Source: Gimesia aquarii
GTDB taxonomy: Bacteria > Planctomycetota > Planctomycetia > Planctomycetales > Planctomycetaceae
Assembly: GCF_007748175.1 (NCBI RefSeq)
Contig: NZ_CP037422.1
Span: forward strand, 1,218,528-1,282,527
Direction: 5' to 3'
Length of the DNA: 64,000 nucleotides
A model generated the notes under the pieces. The model was not told the origin of the DNA. It saw only the letters and a list, made by a program, of their open reading frames with translations, and did not search any database. Shown piece after piece: positions 10,093 through 18,849 of the stretch. The translations under genes were made by a program, and so were the position numbers. Every line of letters begins with the position of its first letter. Position 1 is the stretch's first letter.

Positions 10093-10795
10093 GGGACTCC
10101 TCCTCCTGGCGTCGCGACTTGCACTCTGGCAGGCCGCATAGTAGGCCAATAAGTTCGAGGTAATTTAATTTAAAAGAATGTTCTAAAGCGCTACAGCCTT
10201 TCACAAAGACGGAAGTTTTGCATGAATTTAGACACACACAGCGCAGGGATAGTTCCCGCATACAAACATAAATTTGTGATGAGGGTATTTACAAGACCAT
10301 CCATGGCCAACACCAAATTGTAAAATTGGGATTATTGTGTGGACGTGACTCACTAGTGCTCAAAGTATGCCACACAGGAATGTAAAGTGACGAAACTTTT
10401 CTTCGAACACCTCTATTATTTCCCACCTCTCATATCGAGACAATAGCAATCTTGAATTCAAAAGAATCACCTCTTTTAGGGGCAACCTGTTCAATAACTG
10501 TAAGTTAATATCATACAACCAGTTAGAAAAACATCTCTAAACAAGTATAGATTCCTGTAAAGTGAACCAAAGACTCCTGAACGAAACGATTCTCAGCCGA
10601 TTGGACAGACTGGATGTGCTACGATTTTCGAATCAAACATCAACACAATTCTCAAACATTATTACGCTGAAATTTGTTAAAACGTTTAAGAATTTTTGTG
10701 AGCTCAAACAGTTGATTGAGATGATAAGAGCAAAACGATTTTGTAGCTTTTGATTAGAAAAAAATTTGACTTACAATCGAAATACGCACGACTCC
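10093..10795. other. Gene-free upstream region of prkA
   Basis: About 700 bp between the divergently positioned ends: prkA starts leftward at 10092 and the ceramidase-like gene ends at 10796. I see the ECF-like promoter at 10228-10256 and no convincing small gene or tRNA. The region is AT-rich, consistent with upstream control and a transcription end. Confidence 0.5.
10228..10256 (-). promoter_or_regulatory. Candidate ECF-sigma-like promoter for the prkA operon
   Basis: On the minus strand GGAACT (10256-10251) is separated by 17 bases from GTCTAA (10233-10228), resembling the GGAAC / TCTAA boxes of extracytoplasmic-function sigma factors. It would give a leader of about 130 bases before prkA. 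The match is by eye; such short motifs occur by chance. Confidence 0.35.
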
Positions 10796-12115
10796 CTATG
10801 GCTCCATCAGCTTGTGAATGAGCTTAATAATGCGATCTTCTACTCCAGGTTGAAAAGGACCATGGAAACCAAAGTACTTCATTGCCCCACCCCCTTCATA
10901 ACCACCTTCTTTGAGAACCCGTTCCGAAGGGATATAGGCAAAAACTTCATTACAATAACTGGCAACCCAGATCCGACGATGAGAGAATTCTTCATGGAGA
11001 CGAATAGAATAATCAATCACCGCTTCTCCTCCTAAACCGATCAAAGTCAGATCATTCCCAAAAGAGATGACCTGAGCAGGGAATGGGTAGGAAGTTTTGA
11101 TAGCGCCCTGCTGATCCAGTTGATTCAACAGATACTTCGTCAGGCGTTGCAAATAGACATCGCCCTTTCCCTGACGCATAAGAAGCTCTGCCTTGGATGG
11201 CGGATCAACAAACGGTAAATCCGTTCTCTGAAACTTGACTTTGACAGGCCCTTTGATGGGCTCCATCGTTTTCTCCATCGCACGCACAACCGCATCTGAT
11301 AGCGAATTTCCATGCTGCTCTGCCAATGCAAGTGTACGTCGAGGATGAGGATTCGCATCTCCCCCACAACCGATCATGAACAGAGCTGTGACACCGGGAT
11401 ACTTTTTCTCCAAAGCAATCTGTGCGAAACCTGCATAGTCGCCACAATATTGAGAGAGAGCAATGGTCGTATTATGGCAAGCATATCCAAATAAGATGGC
11501 TTTTGTTTTACCTGCTTCGTCACATACTCGCAGGACAGGTACCGTATGATCGACAGGGCCATCCGGGTTGTACCGACCACGACGGTTTAGTGCAAATTTC
11601 GCCTGATCTTCCCCATACGCTAGCATCGCATCCGACATGGACTGACTGGCCTGAATGATCAGGTTTACCAGTTTGTCTTCCAGTAACTTTGCATACTGAT
11701 TCACGTCATTCTGCTGTGCGTCAGTTAAATCATAAGCGAGTGCCGCACAACCACGAACAACAGGACCGCAATGAGTGTGTGAGGAATTCAACAGAATCTG
11801 TTCACGTGTCATTCCTGTCTTTTTCGCAACGCGGTTTCCAACCGCATCGGAAATCTCTCGTGTCAATCCGATTAGATCAGTCGTCACGATCGCTGCCCGA
11901 TTACCATGTTTATCTTCAAAAACTAACGCTTTGGCCCACAGAGGATGCGTCATTCCCTTAGCAGGCTCTTTACGAGCGGCATAGCCGGCCAGCCAAATTG
12001 ATTTTGCAGGCGTGATGTCAACACGCGCAATCCCCACTCTCAAATCTCCTCCCTGTAATTCGGGATGATCCAAAATCAGAATCGCTAACAAACAGAACAG
12101 AAAATTCTTTAACAT
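10796..12115 (-). CDS. Secreted neutral/alkaline ceramidase-like hydrolase
   Basis: 439 residues with an N-terminal signal peptide (MLKNFLFCLLAILIL). The mature start VGIARVDITP...WLAGYAAR and the block LLNSSHTHCGPVV match the N-terminal domain of neutral/non-lysosomal ceramidases, where the HTH segment ligates zinc; the FGYACHNTTI and MIGCGGDANPHPR segments fit the same fold. It is shorter than classical ceramidases (about 650-750 residues) and lacks the C-terminal immunoglobulin-like domain, as is usual in planctomycete paralogues. The natural substrate is unknown. Transcribed alone. Confidence 0.88.
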   Translation of the reverse strand: MLKNFLFCLLAILILDHPELQGGDLRVGIARVDITPAKSIWLAGYAARKEPAKGMTHPLWAKALVFEDKHGNRAAIVTTDLIGLTREISDAVGNRVAKKTGMTREQILLNSSHTHCGPVVRGCAALAYDLTDAQQNDVNQYAKLLEDKLVNLIIQASQSMSDAMLAYGEDQAKFALNRRGRYNPDGPVDHTVPVLRVCDEAGKTKAILFGYACHNTTIALSQYCGDYAGFAQIALEKKYPGVTALFMIGCGGDANPHPRRTLALAEQHGNSLSDAVVRAMEKTMEPIKGPVKVKFQRTDLPFVDPPSKAELLMRQGKGDVYLQRLTKYLLNQLDQQGAIKTSYPFPAQVISFGNDLTLIGLGGEAVIDYSIRLHEEFSHRRIWVASYCNEVFAYIPSERVLKEGGYEGGGAMKYFGFHGPFQPGVEDRIIKLIHKLMEP

Positions 12116-12224
12116 GATCTCAATTTCTTTGTAAAAACAAGTGATCTCTTCCTGTCAACTGATCCTACAATATCGTTTCACAAAAACGAAGTCTGGCTTT
12201 GAAAATGATAATACGGAATCGTAA

Positions 12225-13295
<1,071 letters not shown>

Positions 13296-13316
13296 CACAA
13301 CTAGAAAACAAGACCT

Positions 13317-14072
13317 TTACTTTAATGTATCCAGAACCCGATTCAGATACTGTTTTGTTTTCGGATCCGTTTTTTCATATCCCTTTTCAGATCGTGGCTG
13401 CCCCATCGCATGCCGCATCGCATTGTGCATGAGGTAACGACCGCTATCGGTTTTCATATGGATCGCGTCCCGATACAAATCTGAAATCTGATTGAAGGGT
13501 GCTTGCTTATTTTTGATATCCGAATTCACTTTATCTAAGAGATCGATGGCATAAGTCTGTTTAAATTGCCGATCCGGATAACGCTTCTTCAGTTCTGTCA
13601 ACAGGGACTTAAAATAGGCTGGGCTATGTTGTAGTTTTCCTGCAATGTCCTCATTTGTATATTCATCAGCGCGTGTTGCACTCCGTGCCCAACCGGTGTG
13701 AATAATGAATACTGCCTTAGGCTGCATTTCGACCCACTTGGAAATGACATCAACATCTTCCGGCAATGTGGAACCATAATGGGGCTGAACTGAAATGAAA
13801 TCGTACTGCTTTTCTTTGAGTGCCTTTGGCCAAAGTGACGAATTCTTGACACACGGCATCTTCGGATGCTCAAAGATATAGGGCAAACTCTTCCCACAAT
13901 CCACATGCCACTGCACATCACCATCCAACAGAGAAGGAACCGTGTCCCACGTCAGCGAATTACCGATCAGGTAATAGCTTTTTTTCAGTTCATCTGCCCG
14001 CGAAAAAGAAACTTGTGACAAAGCACAAAGCGTAATAATGCAAGAGAGAAAAACCTGAGATACTTTATTCAT
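13317..14072 (-). CDS. Secreted SGNH/GDSL-like hydrolase fold protein
   Basis: 251 residues with a signal peptide (about 1-26, ending SRADE). The mature protein begins YYLIGNSLTWDTV, where GNSLT resembles block I of SGNH hydrolases, and ends with RDAIHMKTDSGRYLMHNAM, like the Asp-x-x-His block V. ISVQPHYGS could be the oxyanion region. The catalytic assignment is tentative because the Ser-containing block reads NSLT rather than GDS. Many planctomycete genomes carry such secreted proteins of unknown substrate. Convergent with the adenine deaminase gene, 21 bp apart. Confidence 0.8.
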   Translation of the reverse strand: MNKVSQVFLSCIITLCALSQVSFSRADELKKSYYLIGNSLTWDTVPSLLDGDVQWHVDCGKSLPYIFEHPKMPCVKNSSLWPKALKEKQYDFISVQPHYGSTLPEDVDVISKWVEMQPKAVFIIHTGWARSATRADEYTNEDIAGKLQHSPAYFKSLLTELKKRYPDRQFKQTYAIDLLDKVNSDIKNKQAPFNQISDLYRDAIHMKTDSGRYLMHNAMRHAMGQPRSEKGYEKTDPKTKQYLNRVLDTLK

Positions 14073-14471
14073 TCGATTCTATCCTTCAATCCCGGCTTCA
14101 TAGAAAATACGACACGAGCAACTCTCCAAAAACATACACCCGGCTGAATTTGAACCTGCGACCTCTGCTTCAGGAAAACGGCATCACACAACTACTCAAG
14201 GGGTAAGCGCTACATACAAAGCATTATGATAAATTTTTTGTACCAATTAATAAAGCATAGAATACCCCTTCGAAGACGTGCGGAGGCAAGAGTGTTGTAC
14301 AAAACGTTGATCACTTGAAAGCAATAGAGACGTTTTATCACAGGAGTCTTCCTAGGCACTCTTCACTTGGTCTACCGTGACCATGGTGAACCTCTCTTAT
14401 TTTAGTGGCTTAACTGCCTTCAATCGTTTAAACTTGGGTTGTCAGATTCCAGTTACCTGAAGGTAATCCCT
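14073..14471. other. Gene-free stretch at left edge of the tRNA-Arg island
   Basis: About 400 bp with no supportable gene. It holds the tRNA-like fragment at 14138-14176 and AT-rich sequence leading to the first small membrane protein gene. Confidence 0.5.
14138..14176 (-). repeat. Degenerate 3'-half tRNA-Arg(CCU) copy, putative att remnant
   Basis: On the minus strand about 34 of 40 positions match the 3' half of the intact tRNA-Arg at 18084-18157, beginning in the anticodon loop (TTCCT) and running through the T arm (AGGTCGCAGGTTC). The 5' half is not recognisable. It lies in the same orientation as the tRNA and on its 3' side, as expected of the far attachment site left by an element that integrated into the tRNA 3' end. 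Confidence 0.65.
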
Positions 14472-14726
14472 ATGACTGAAAATAAAGAATCAAGAATCCT
14501 TCGATTTCTTGGCTATTCAATCCCGATTTTGCTAGTGTCTTATGTTTTGAGTATTGGTCCTGTTGCTGCTTGGGTTTTGGACAAAAATGGAAACGCAGTA
14601 AACACGAAATACATGAAACCCATAATGACATTCTATGGTCCATTAGAGTGGTGCGCATCTAATAATAAATTTGTCGGTGACTCTATTCGTGCTTACATTG
14701 ACGTCTGCAATGGAACAGATCGCTAG
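14472..14726 (+). CDS. Small membrane/secreted protein, paralogue 1
   Basis: 84 residues from the ATG at 14472, preferred over 14439 because GAAGG precedes it and the alignment with the next gene starts here. One hydrophobic segment (FLGYSIPILLVSYVLSIGP) followed by a short tail with two cysteines. It is a paralogue of the protein encoded at 14777-15025: they share FLG.(S/A)IPILL..YVLS.GP and the pattern Y.PL.W...NN. No known family. Part of a cassette of small membrane proteins inside the island. Confidence 0.7.
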   Translation: MTENKESRILRFLGYSIPILLVSYVLSIGPVAAWVLDKNGNAVNTKYMKPIMTFYGPLEWCASNNKFVGDSIRAYIDVCNGTDR

Positions 14727-14741
14727 GTTGTTTAAACTCCC

Positions 14742-15053
14742 TCCCACACACGCTGAGACTGCTTGAGGTAGTTCGTATGTCTGAAAAAAAGAGATGGAAA
14801 AAACTTCAATTTCTGGGCTGTGCGATCCCGATTTTGTTATTGGTTTATGTTTTGAGTGTTGGCCCTGCTTGTGCATTGTCAGAAGACTCACATGGGCAGA
14901 TTCCTCCGGGAAGAGATTCTGTGTTAAGAGCCGTTTATGCTCCACTTGTTTGGGCAATAGAAAATAATTCAACTTGTGCAGAACTCTTCTATCAGTACTA
15001 TCAGCTATGTAGTCCTAATCACTAGACACTCTCTCTCCCACACACGCTGAGAC
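14742..15053 (+). repeat. 18-bp direct repeat bracketing paralogue 2
   Basis: TCCCACACACGCTGAGAC occurs at 14742-14759 and exactly again at 15036-15053, each just after the stop of one paralogue and before the next start. It marks the unit of a tandem duplication (about 294 bp). Confidence 0.8.
14777..15025 (+). CDS. Small membrane/secreted protein, paralogue 2
   Basis: 82 residues with GAGG upstream of the ATG. Basic N-terminus (SEKKRWKK), hydrophobic segment (FLGCAIPILLLVYVLSVGP) and a possible signal-peptidase site ACALS, then a 45-residue tail ending YQLCSPNH. Paralogue of 14472-14726. The tail could be periplasmic. Function unknown. Confidence 0.72.
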   Translation: MSEKKRWKKLQFLGCAIPILLLVYVLSVGPACALSEDSHGQIPPGRDSVLRAVYAPLVWAIENNSTCAELFYQYYQLCSPNH

Positions 15054-15067
15054 GAGGGGGTCTGTCA

Positions 15068-15253
15068 ATGATGCTGTTGAAGAAGAATTATATTCCTTTG
15101 ATATTGGTAACTTCTATTTTTGCTTATGTGATCTTCGACTCTAGAAATAACAATAACAATCAGTCTTTTCTGCATTGGGTCTGGAAAAACGATCCTTGGT
15201 TCTTTTTTCTTTTAATACCTATGTTCCTAGGAATGATAGCTCTGATGTATTGA
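15068..15253 (+). CDS. Small two-helix membrane protein
   Basis: 61 residues behind a strong GAGGGGG site. Two hydrophobic segments (YIPLILVTSIFAYVIF and FFFLLIPMFLGMIALMY) joined by an asparagine-rich loop (RNNNNNQ). Third gene in the cassette, 42 bp after paralogue 2. No recognised family. Confidence 0.6.
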   Translation: MMLLKKNYIPLILVTSIFAYVIFDSRNNNNNQSFLHWVWKNDPWFFFLLIPMFLGMIALMY

Positions 15254-15433
15254 GTTGTTCGTAAGATTTGTAATTAAAAAAACGATTCATCACTCCTCCT
15301 TCAGCTTGTTAATCACTTCTGCCTGATTTTTTTATCAAATTTTCCAATCCACGCGTGATATTCGATTTCTTTCCACGCCTTTAATATGTACGAGACATTC
15401 CGGCTCAACTAGTAAGAAACATGAGGTGTTAGC

Positions 15434-15679
15434 GTGGAAACGGTGTTGAAAGTAATCTTAACTATTATCTCAAGTGTTTTTTTAGCAATTACTGGAGCCG
15501 CAATTGGTGCAGTTATTGGATTCTATGGTCTTTATTATTTTTGTGTATTCATGGATGATGGTCATGGCCAAGCTGGAGCTGGTTTCGCACTTGCTTATAT
15601 TACCATCCCCTTAGGAATGCTATTAGGTGGCGGTCTAGGCTGTTCCATTCCAGTTTTATTTTGGGCAAAGTGGAAGTAA
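15434..15679 (+). CDS. Small glycine-rich membrane protein
   Basis: 81 residues from a GTG start with GAGG upstream. Two transmembrane segments rich in glycine and alanine (SSVFLAITGAAIGAVIGFYGLYYFCVF and ALAYITIPLGMLLGGGLGC). Not recognised; the glycine-zipper-like helices would favour packing or oligomerisation in the membrane. Confidence 0.62.
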   Translation: METVLKVILTIISSVFLAITGAAIGAVIGFYGLYYFCVFMDDGHGQAGAGFALAYITIPLGMLLGGGLGCSIPVLFWAKWK

Positions 15680-15702
15680 TCGTACCACTCTCCACCGGCT
15701 TC

Positions 15703-15825
15703 TTAATCACTAAACATCTGCAAATAAAGATTCTCAACCAGTTCCGGTAACCGCTCCAGATCCAACACAATCAACCAGTCCTTGTTGTTTCGTCGGTGAC
15801 ACAATGTCGTTAGTAATTCTGCCTG
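15703..15825 (-). pseudogene. C-terminal scrap of an unknown gene
   Basis: Forty codons of clearly protein-like sequence (LCHRRNNKDWLIVLDLE, then LPELVENLYLQMF) run from a TGA at 15826-15828 to TAA at 15703, with no start and no Shine-Dalgarno site. It looks like the C-terminal end of a longer decayed gene. The frame is different from the neighbouring 85-residue reading frame, so the two may be frameshifted pieces of one ancestor. Confidence 0.4.
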
Positions 15826-15828
15826 TCA

Positions 15829-16086
15829 TTACACAGATACTGTCCCATAGTAAGGCATCAGAAGCGGCATACGATCCACCGGGTAATACATATGCCGGTC
15901 GTCCTGCTCGATGAATCTGTGCCGCATGAGAACGTTTACTGCATTCAAAAGCTTGCTTCGATCACACCTAAAGTAGCGGTGCATAGAATCGAATGTCATG
16001 CCATCCTGACACTGCTCATGATGCGTTCTTATGAGGTCGAATACTCGGTAGTTTCTTCTGCTAATCGTTCGTATGAAGTGAGGCAT
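15829..16086 (-). CDS. Possible winged-helix DNA-binding protein or gene fragment
   Basis: 85 residues. The sequence VFDLIRTHHEQCQDGMTFDSMHRYF ... LLNAVNVLMRHRFIEQDDRHMYYPV has the helix spacing and terminal beta-hairpin expected of a winged helix. No family recognised. A decayed C-terminal reading frame lies immediately downstream, so this may be the N-terminal part of a broken gene. A regulator would fit a mobile island, but that is inference. Confidence 0.45.
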   Translation of the reverse strand: MPHFIRTISRRNYRVFDLIRTHHEQCQDGMTFDSMHRYFRCDRSKLLNAVNVLMRHRFIEQDDRHMYYPVDRMPLLMPYYGTVSV

Positions 16087-16429
16087 AATTGTCTCTCGGC
16101 GCGCAGGGATATTCGCTCAATAATTCGTGCGCACAAACGCAATTATTGACGTCCTTGGGGTAATGAAAGAGATCTGGATTCCTGACAGACCGAAAAGAAA
16201 TCGCGGATTGAATAAATCCTCGTGATCATCTACAGCAGATCACACGCGGCCGCCTCCTGGCGAACATGGGAATCAATTAAACTACGAACTTATACTACTG
16301 TAGTTCAATGTATAATCAACCATAAAATAGGTACATTTTCCTGACTTTTCCTGCTCTGTCTTCATGCGTAATCTATTTCAACATTTAAGTCGATACTTAT
16401 TAAAATTCGAACATTCAAGCGACAACCTA

Positions 16430-16503
16430 ACGACATAAAGTTGCGTGCCAAAACGGTGCCTGCCGTGAACAGCCGGGGACGCTACTCCCCCGGCTGTTTT
16501 TTT
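16430..16503 (+). ncRNA. Candidate small RNA 3' end with hairpin and terminator (RNA-1)
   Basis: A short hairpin ACGG/CCGT (16453-16466) is followed by an 11-bp GC-rich stem (16468-16478 with 16488-16498, 9-base loop) and seven T. No protein-coding gene ends here: the nearest upstream plus-strand gene stops at 15679. A TATAAT-like box at about 16310 could start a transcript of up to 190 bases, but the 5' end is unknown. Confidence 0.5.
16468..16503 (+). terminator. Strong intrinsic terminator of RNA-1
   Basis: Eleven-base-pair stem containing AGCCGGGG / CCCCGGCT with a 9-base loop and a run of seven T on the plus strand. Confidence 0.8.
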
Positions 16504-16779
16504 ACGCTATATTTGTTCTTTGCGATTTCATCGTCTACGATTCGCCGTTACTCGTTATCAGTATCCATCTCAAAAATGTCAGGAAAGACGAAGCTGTTTT
16601 CTGATTATCTTTTTAAGCAGAATTAACATGATTTCGATCGTTACATTATTACCAATTTGATCAACTTTGCATTGAGCAGCTTGCCATATTAGTTCATTCC
16701 TGGCAGCATGAACAAAATCGTAACCTTAAATGCCTTTAGGAGTGCAACATCACATTGACTCCAGCACGCACATATAATA

Positions 16780-16912
16780 GTAGAAGTGCCCGCATGGTCC
16801 GGCTTCAGTGCCGATTAATTGTGGAGGCTTTCCCCACCCCGTTGGTTTATACCTTCGGACCACGCCAGCACACAGGTCTAAGATTCATGACCCGGGACCG
16901 CTGGCGTTTTTT
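16780..16912 (+). ncRNA. Candidate structured RNA with multibranch fold and terminator (RNA-2)
   Basis: A long-range helix TGGTCCG (16795-16801) with CGGACCA (16856-16862) encloses up to three small hairpins: GGC/GCC near 16802-16812, GTGGAGG/CCCCAC at 16821-16837, and GGT/ACC at 16844-16853. Directly after comes CGCCAGC (16863-16869) with GCTGGCG (16900-16906) and a T run, an intrinsic terminator whose loop holds GGTC/GACC. A TATAAT box at 16773-16778 lies just upstream. It does not encode a plausible protein. It does not match the SRP, tmRNA, RNase P or 6S consensus features I know, so the class is unassigned. Confidence 0.55.
16863..16912 (+). terminator. Intrinsic terminator of RNA-2
   Basis: CGCCAGC / GCTGGCG stem (7 bp) enclosing a smaller GGTC/GACC hairpin, followed by six T. 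Confidence 0.7.
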
Positions 16913-17052
16913 ATTCTAACTCAAAGTGCAAATCAATCGCACGTTTCCCCAGTGTAGCTCATGTTGGCTCTGAAAATGTTGTAACCAATTTGGTCATAAG
17001 ATCGTCAGATATGTCAGGACATTCACAAAACATTAATTACGGAGCAAAACAT

Positions 17053-17517
17053 ATGAAACGGTTTGCAATAATCAGTTTGGTGACCCTAATTGCTTTCACG
17101 ATCCATACTTCAGTCGCCTACACTGAGATTGCCCCAGGTTTAATCGCGAATATGAAGAAAAAAGCTCCTGAAGTCTTCAAAGTTGAAATTCGCAAAGTTA
17201 CTCAGGCTGACACCACAATGCCCTCTGGACGTATTAACGTAGCATACGAGACGAAAGTTCTCGAGGTACTTAGGTCCAAGTCGGGCGTGAAAGTTGGCGA
17301 CACGATCACGATTGAAACTTACTATCTTCACCCAAACCCCAAAACGCCTGAAGAAGTTGCTGGAGTTCTTTCAGACATACTTGGTCCCAAGCATCCCGTC
17401 TTACTCTCAAAACAATGGAAGGGCAAAGTCTACCTCCACTCGCCGCGAGCTGACAAGAAATTCAAAATTGCAGTCTTTGGGCGCAGCTTTGAGAGAGAAA
17501 AGAAGAAAGGACGCTAG
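17053..17517 (+). CDS. Small secreted protein of unknown function
   Basis: 154 residues from the ATG at 17053, which has GGAG eight bases upstream; the longer frame from 16990 lacks a site. A signal peptide (MKRFAIISLVTLIAFTIHTSVAYT) is followed by a basic, strand-rich domain (YETKVLEVLRSKSGVKVGDTITIETYY) that resembles the beta-barrel proteins in which a VGD.I.V turn recurs. The C-terminus is strongly basic (FEREKKKGR). No family named with confidence. Inside the tRNA-Arg island. Confidence 0.75.
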   Translation: MKRFAIISLVTLIAFTIHTSVAYTEIAPGLIANMKKKAPEVFKVEIRKVTQADTTMPSGRINVAYETKVLEVLRSKSGVKVGDTITIETYYLHPNPKTPEEVAGVLSDILGPKHPVLLSKQWKGKVYLHSPRADKKFKIAVFGRSFEREKKKGR

Positions 17518-17545
17518 AGTCCTTCCATTAGGTGTGCCAAAGAAT

Positions 17546-17761
17546 TTAGCGAAGTTCGAGATGGCGATTTATCTCCCACTTCCCCAACACTGTAGCTACT
17601 CGCTTAGCCCGTTCTGTGGTGGGGGCTTTGGTGGTGGTTAGAATCTTTTGAGCTGGTGAGCCTGCTGGTAACTCGATTTTTTCTGTCAATTCACAGAGCC
17701 GCTGGTAATATTCGTTTTTGCGATGGCTATCTCTCTGCAATCCTTCGAATGACAATATCAC
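17546..17761 (-). pseudogene. Possible gene remnant
   Basis: 71-codon frame with protein-like composition (YYQRLCELTEKIELPAGSP, then TTERAKRVATVLGKWE) but no visible ribosome binding site and an untypical start. It does not match a family I recognise. It may be a remnant, or chance. Confidence 0.3.
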
Positions 17762-17787
17762 CTGGCTCTAAATGTCCCAGTTGGGTT

Positions 17788-18003
17788 CTACTTCATACAT
17801 AGTTTTAAGAGAATCACTGAGAAATCAGCCAAGACAAATATCAAGTATTGTCCCCATAAAAGAAACACGACGCAGCTACCAACAACTATGACGTGTGCCC
17901 ACCAGTGATTCTTCTTTCGCGTGAATGCAAACGCAAGTATGGCGCCATAAATTATTAACGCCACAAAAGTAACTATAATTAAATAAAATAGAAGCCCGAT
18001 CAT
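17788..18003 (-). CDS. Small polytopic membrane protein
   Basis: 71 residues with two or three transmembrane helices (LLFYLIIVTFVALIIYGAILAF; VIVVGSCVVFLLWGQYLIFVLAD) and a short RKKNHWW loop. Adjacent to the tRNA-Arg 3' end, so it would be the tRNA-proximal gene of the island. Function unknown. Confidence 0.55.
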   Translation of the reverse strand: MIGLLFYLIIVTFVALIIYGAILAFAFTRKKNHWWAHVIVVGSCVVFLLWGQYLIFVLADFSVILLKLCMK

Positions 18004-18083
18004 GATACCATTACACCGAACTGTATACGCAGATACTTAATTATATCTGCTCACCCAAACCCACAATAACAGATTGATTTTAT

Positions 18084-18157
18084 TACCCCCGGCAGGATTC
18101 GAACCTGCGACCTATGCTTTAGGAAAGCATTGCTCTATCCAACTGAGCTACGGGGGC
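18084..18157 (-). tRNA. tRNA-Arg (anticodon CCU)
   Basis: 74 bases. Acceptor GCCCCCG pairs with CGGGGGT, the D arm is AGCTCAGTTGGATAGAGC, the anticodon stem ATGCT/AGCAT holds the loop TTCCTAA (anticodon CCT), and the T arm is GCAGG-TTCGAAT-CCTGC. CCA is not encoded. The gene is the right border of the putative island, whose far end carries a partial copy of its 3' half. Confidence 0.95.
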
Positions 18158-18172
18158 TTCGGATTAAGTACT

Positions 18173-18202
18173 GTTATAATAGTCTCTTTGGTATTTCGTC
18201 AA
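18173..18202 (-). promoter_or_regulatory. Sigma-70-type promoter of tRNA-Arg
   Basis: TTGACG (18202-18197) and TATAAC (18178-18173) with an 18-base spacer on the minus strand, ending 15 bases before the tRNA 5' end. Confidence 0.65.
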
Positions 18203-18849
18203 ACGACTTGTGAAACGGTTTTGACTTTGTTTCACTAAATCATGATCGAAATCATCTTCTCTGATTACCTCTGTCATATCGTTTGAGGTTCAGCAACTTT
18301 CCCGACAGCTTTATCGAGAAATTCGAAGTCTTTTCTAGAATTGAATACCAGATCACTTTGATTATTCCATTTTGACATTGTCCGTTTTAAACAACATCGG
18401 CTTCATATGAGATTATTCAGAACAAATCAGATCAAGTTCGAAATCATTACGTCCCAAAGATTCACGAAACATTCTGACGATCACAATTTATTGTGAAACA
18501 AAACCGAGGCTTCTATTCGTCGAAGGCTATTTACTCAATTTTCGATTTCAGTTGATGCAATTTGATTATTCTGATTGAAACTCCATACGAGCCTGCAGAA
18601 AACCGCTCCGTATCAGGATGTTCCATAGAAACAAGCACATTCCGTCATCTATGTATAGCAAGACAGATAAGCCACCTCTAATTGTCCAGTGCTCAAACGA
18701 TATCAAATAAAGGTACGTTCTTATCGCGAATGTATAGTTTCTTAATTCGTGTCGAAAGGTGTGTTAGAATGGATCAACAAAAGTCACCTTACTTTCAGAG
18801 TTCTTCTATTCCCACTCAACTATTTCAATGAATCAAAGGAGCATACACG
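18203..18849. other. Gene-free region between tRNA-Arg and the next secreted protein
   Basis: About 650 bp, AT-rich, with no supportable reading frame, tRNA or strong hairpin. An AAAGGAG site sits at its right end before the gene at 18850. Confidence 0.5.

Noticed and set aside
10562..11035. Two plus-strand frames near 10.6-11.0 kb
   Set aside because: The first has random composition and no ribosome site, the second runs antisense to the ceramidase-like gene.
14138..14210. A second complete tRNA-Arg gene
   Set aside because: Only the 3' half matches; the 5' half, D arm and acceptor partner are not recognisable.
16780..16912. RNA-2 as SRP RNA, 6S RNA, tmRNA or RNase P
   Set aside because: The conserved cores I know (for example GGAAGG...AGCAGC of SRP) are not present and the size or shape is wrong; left as an unassigned RNA.
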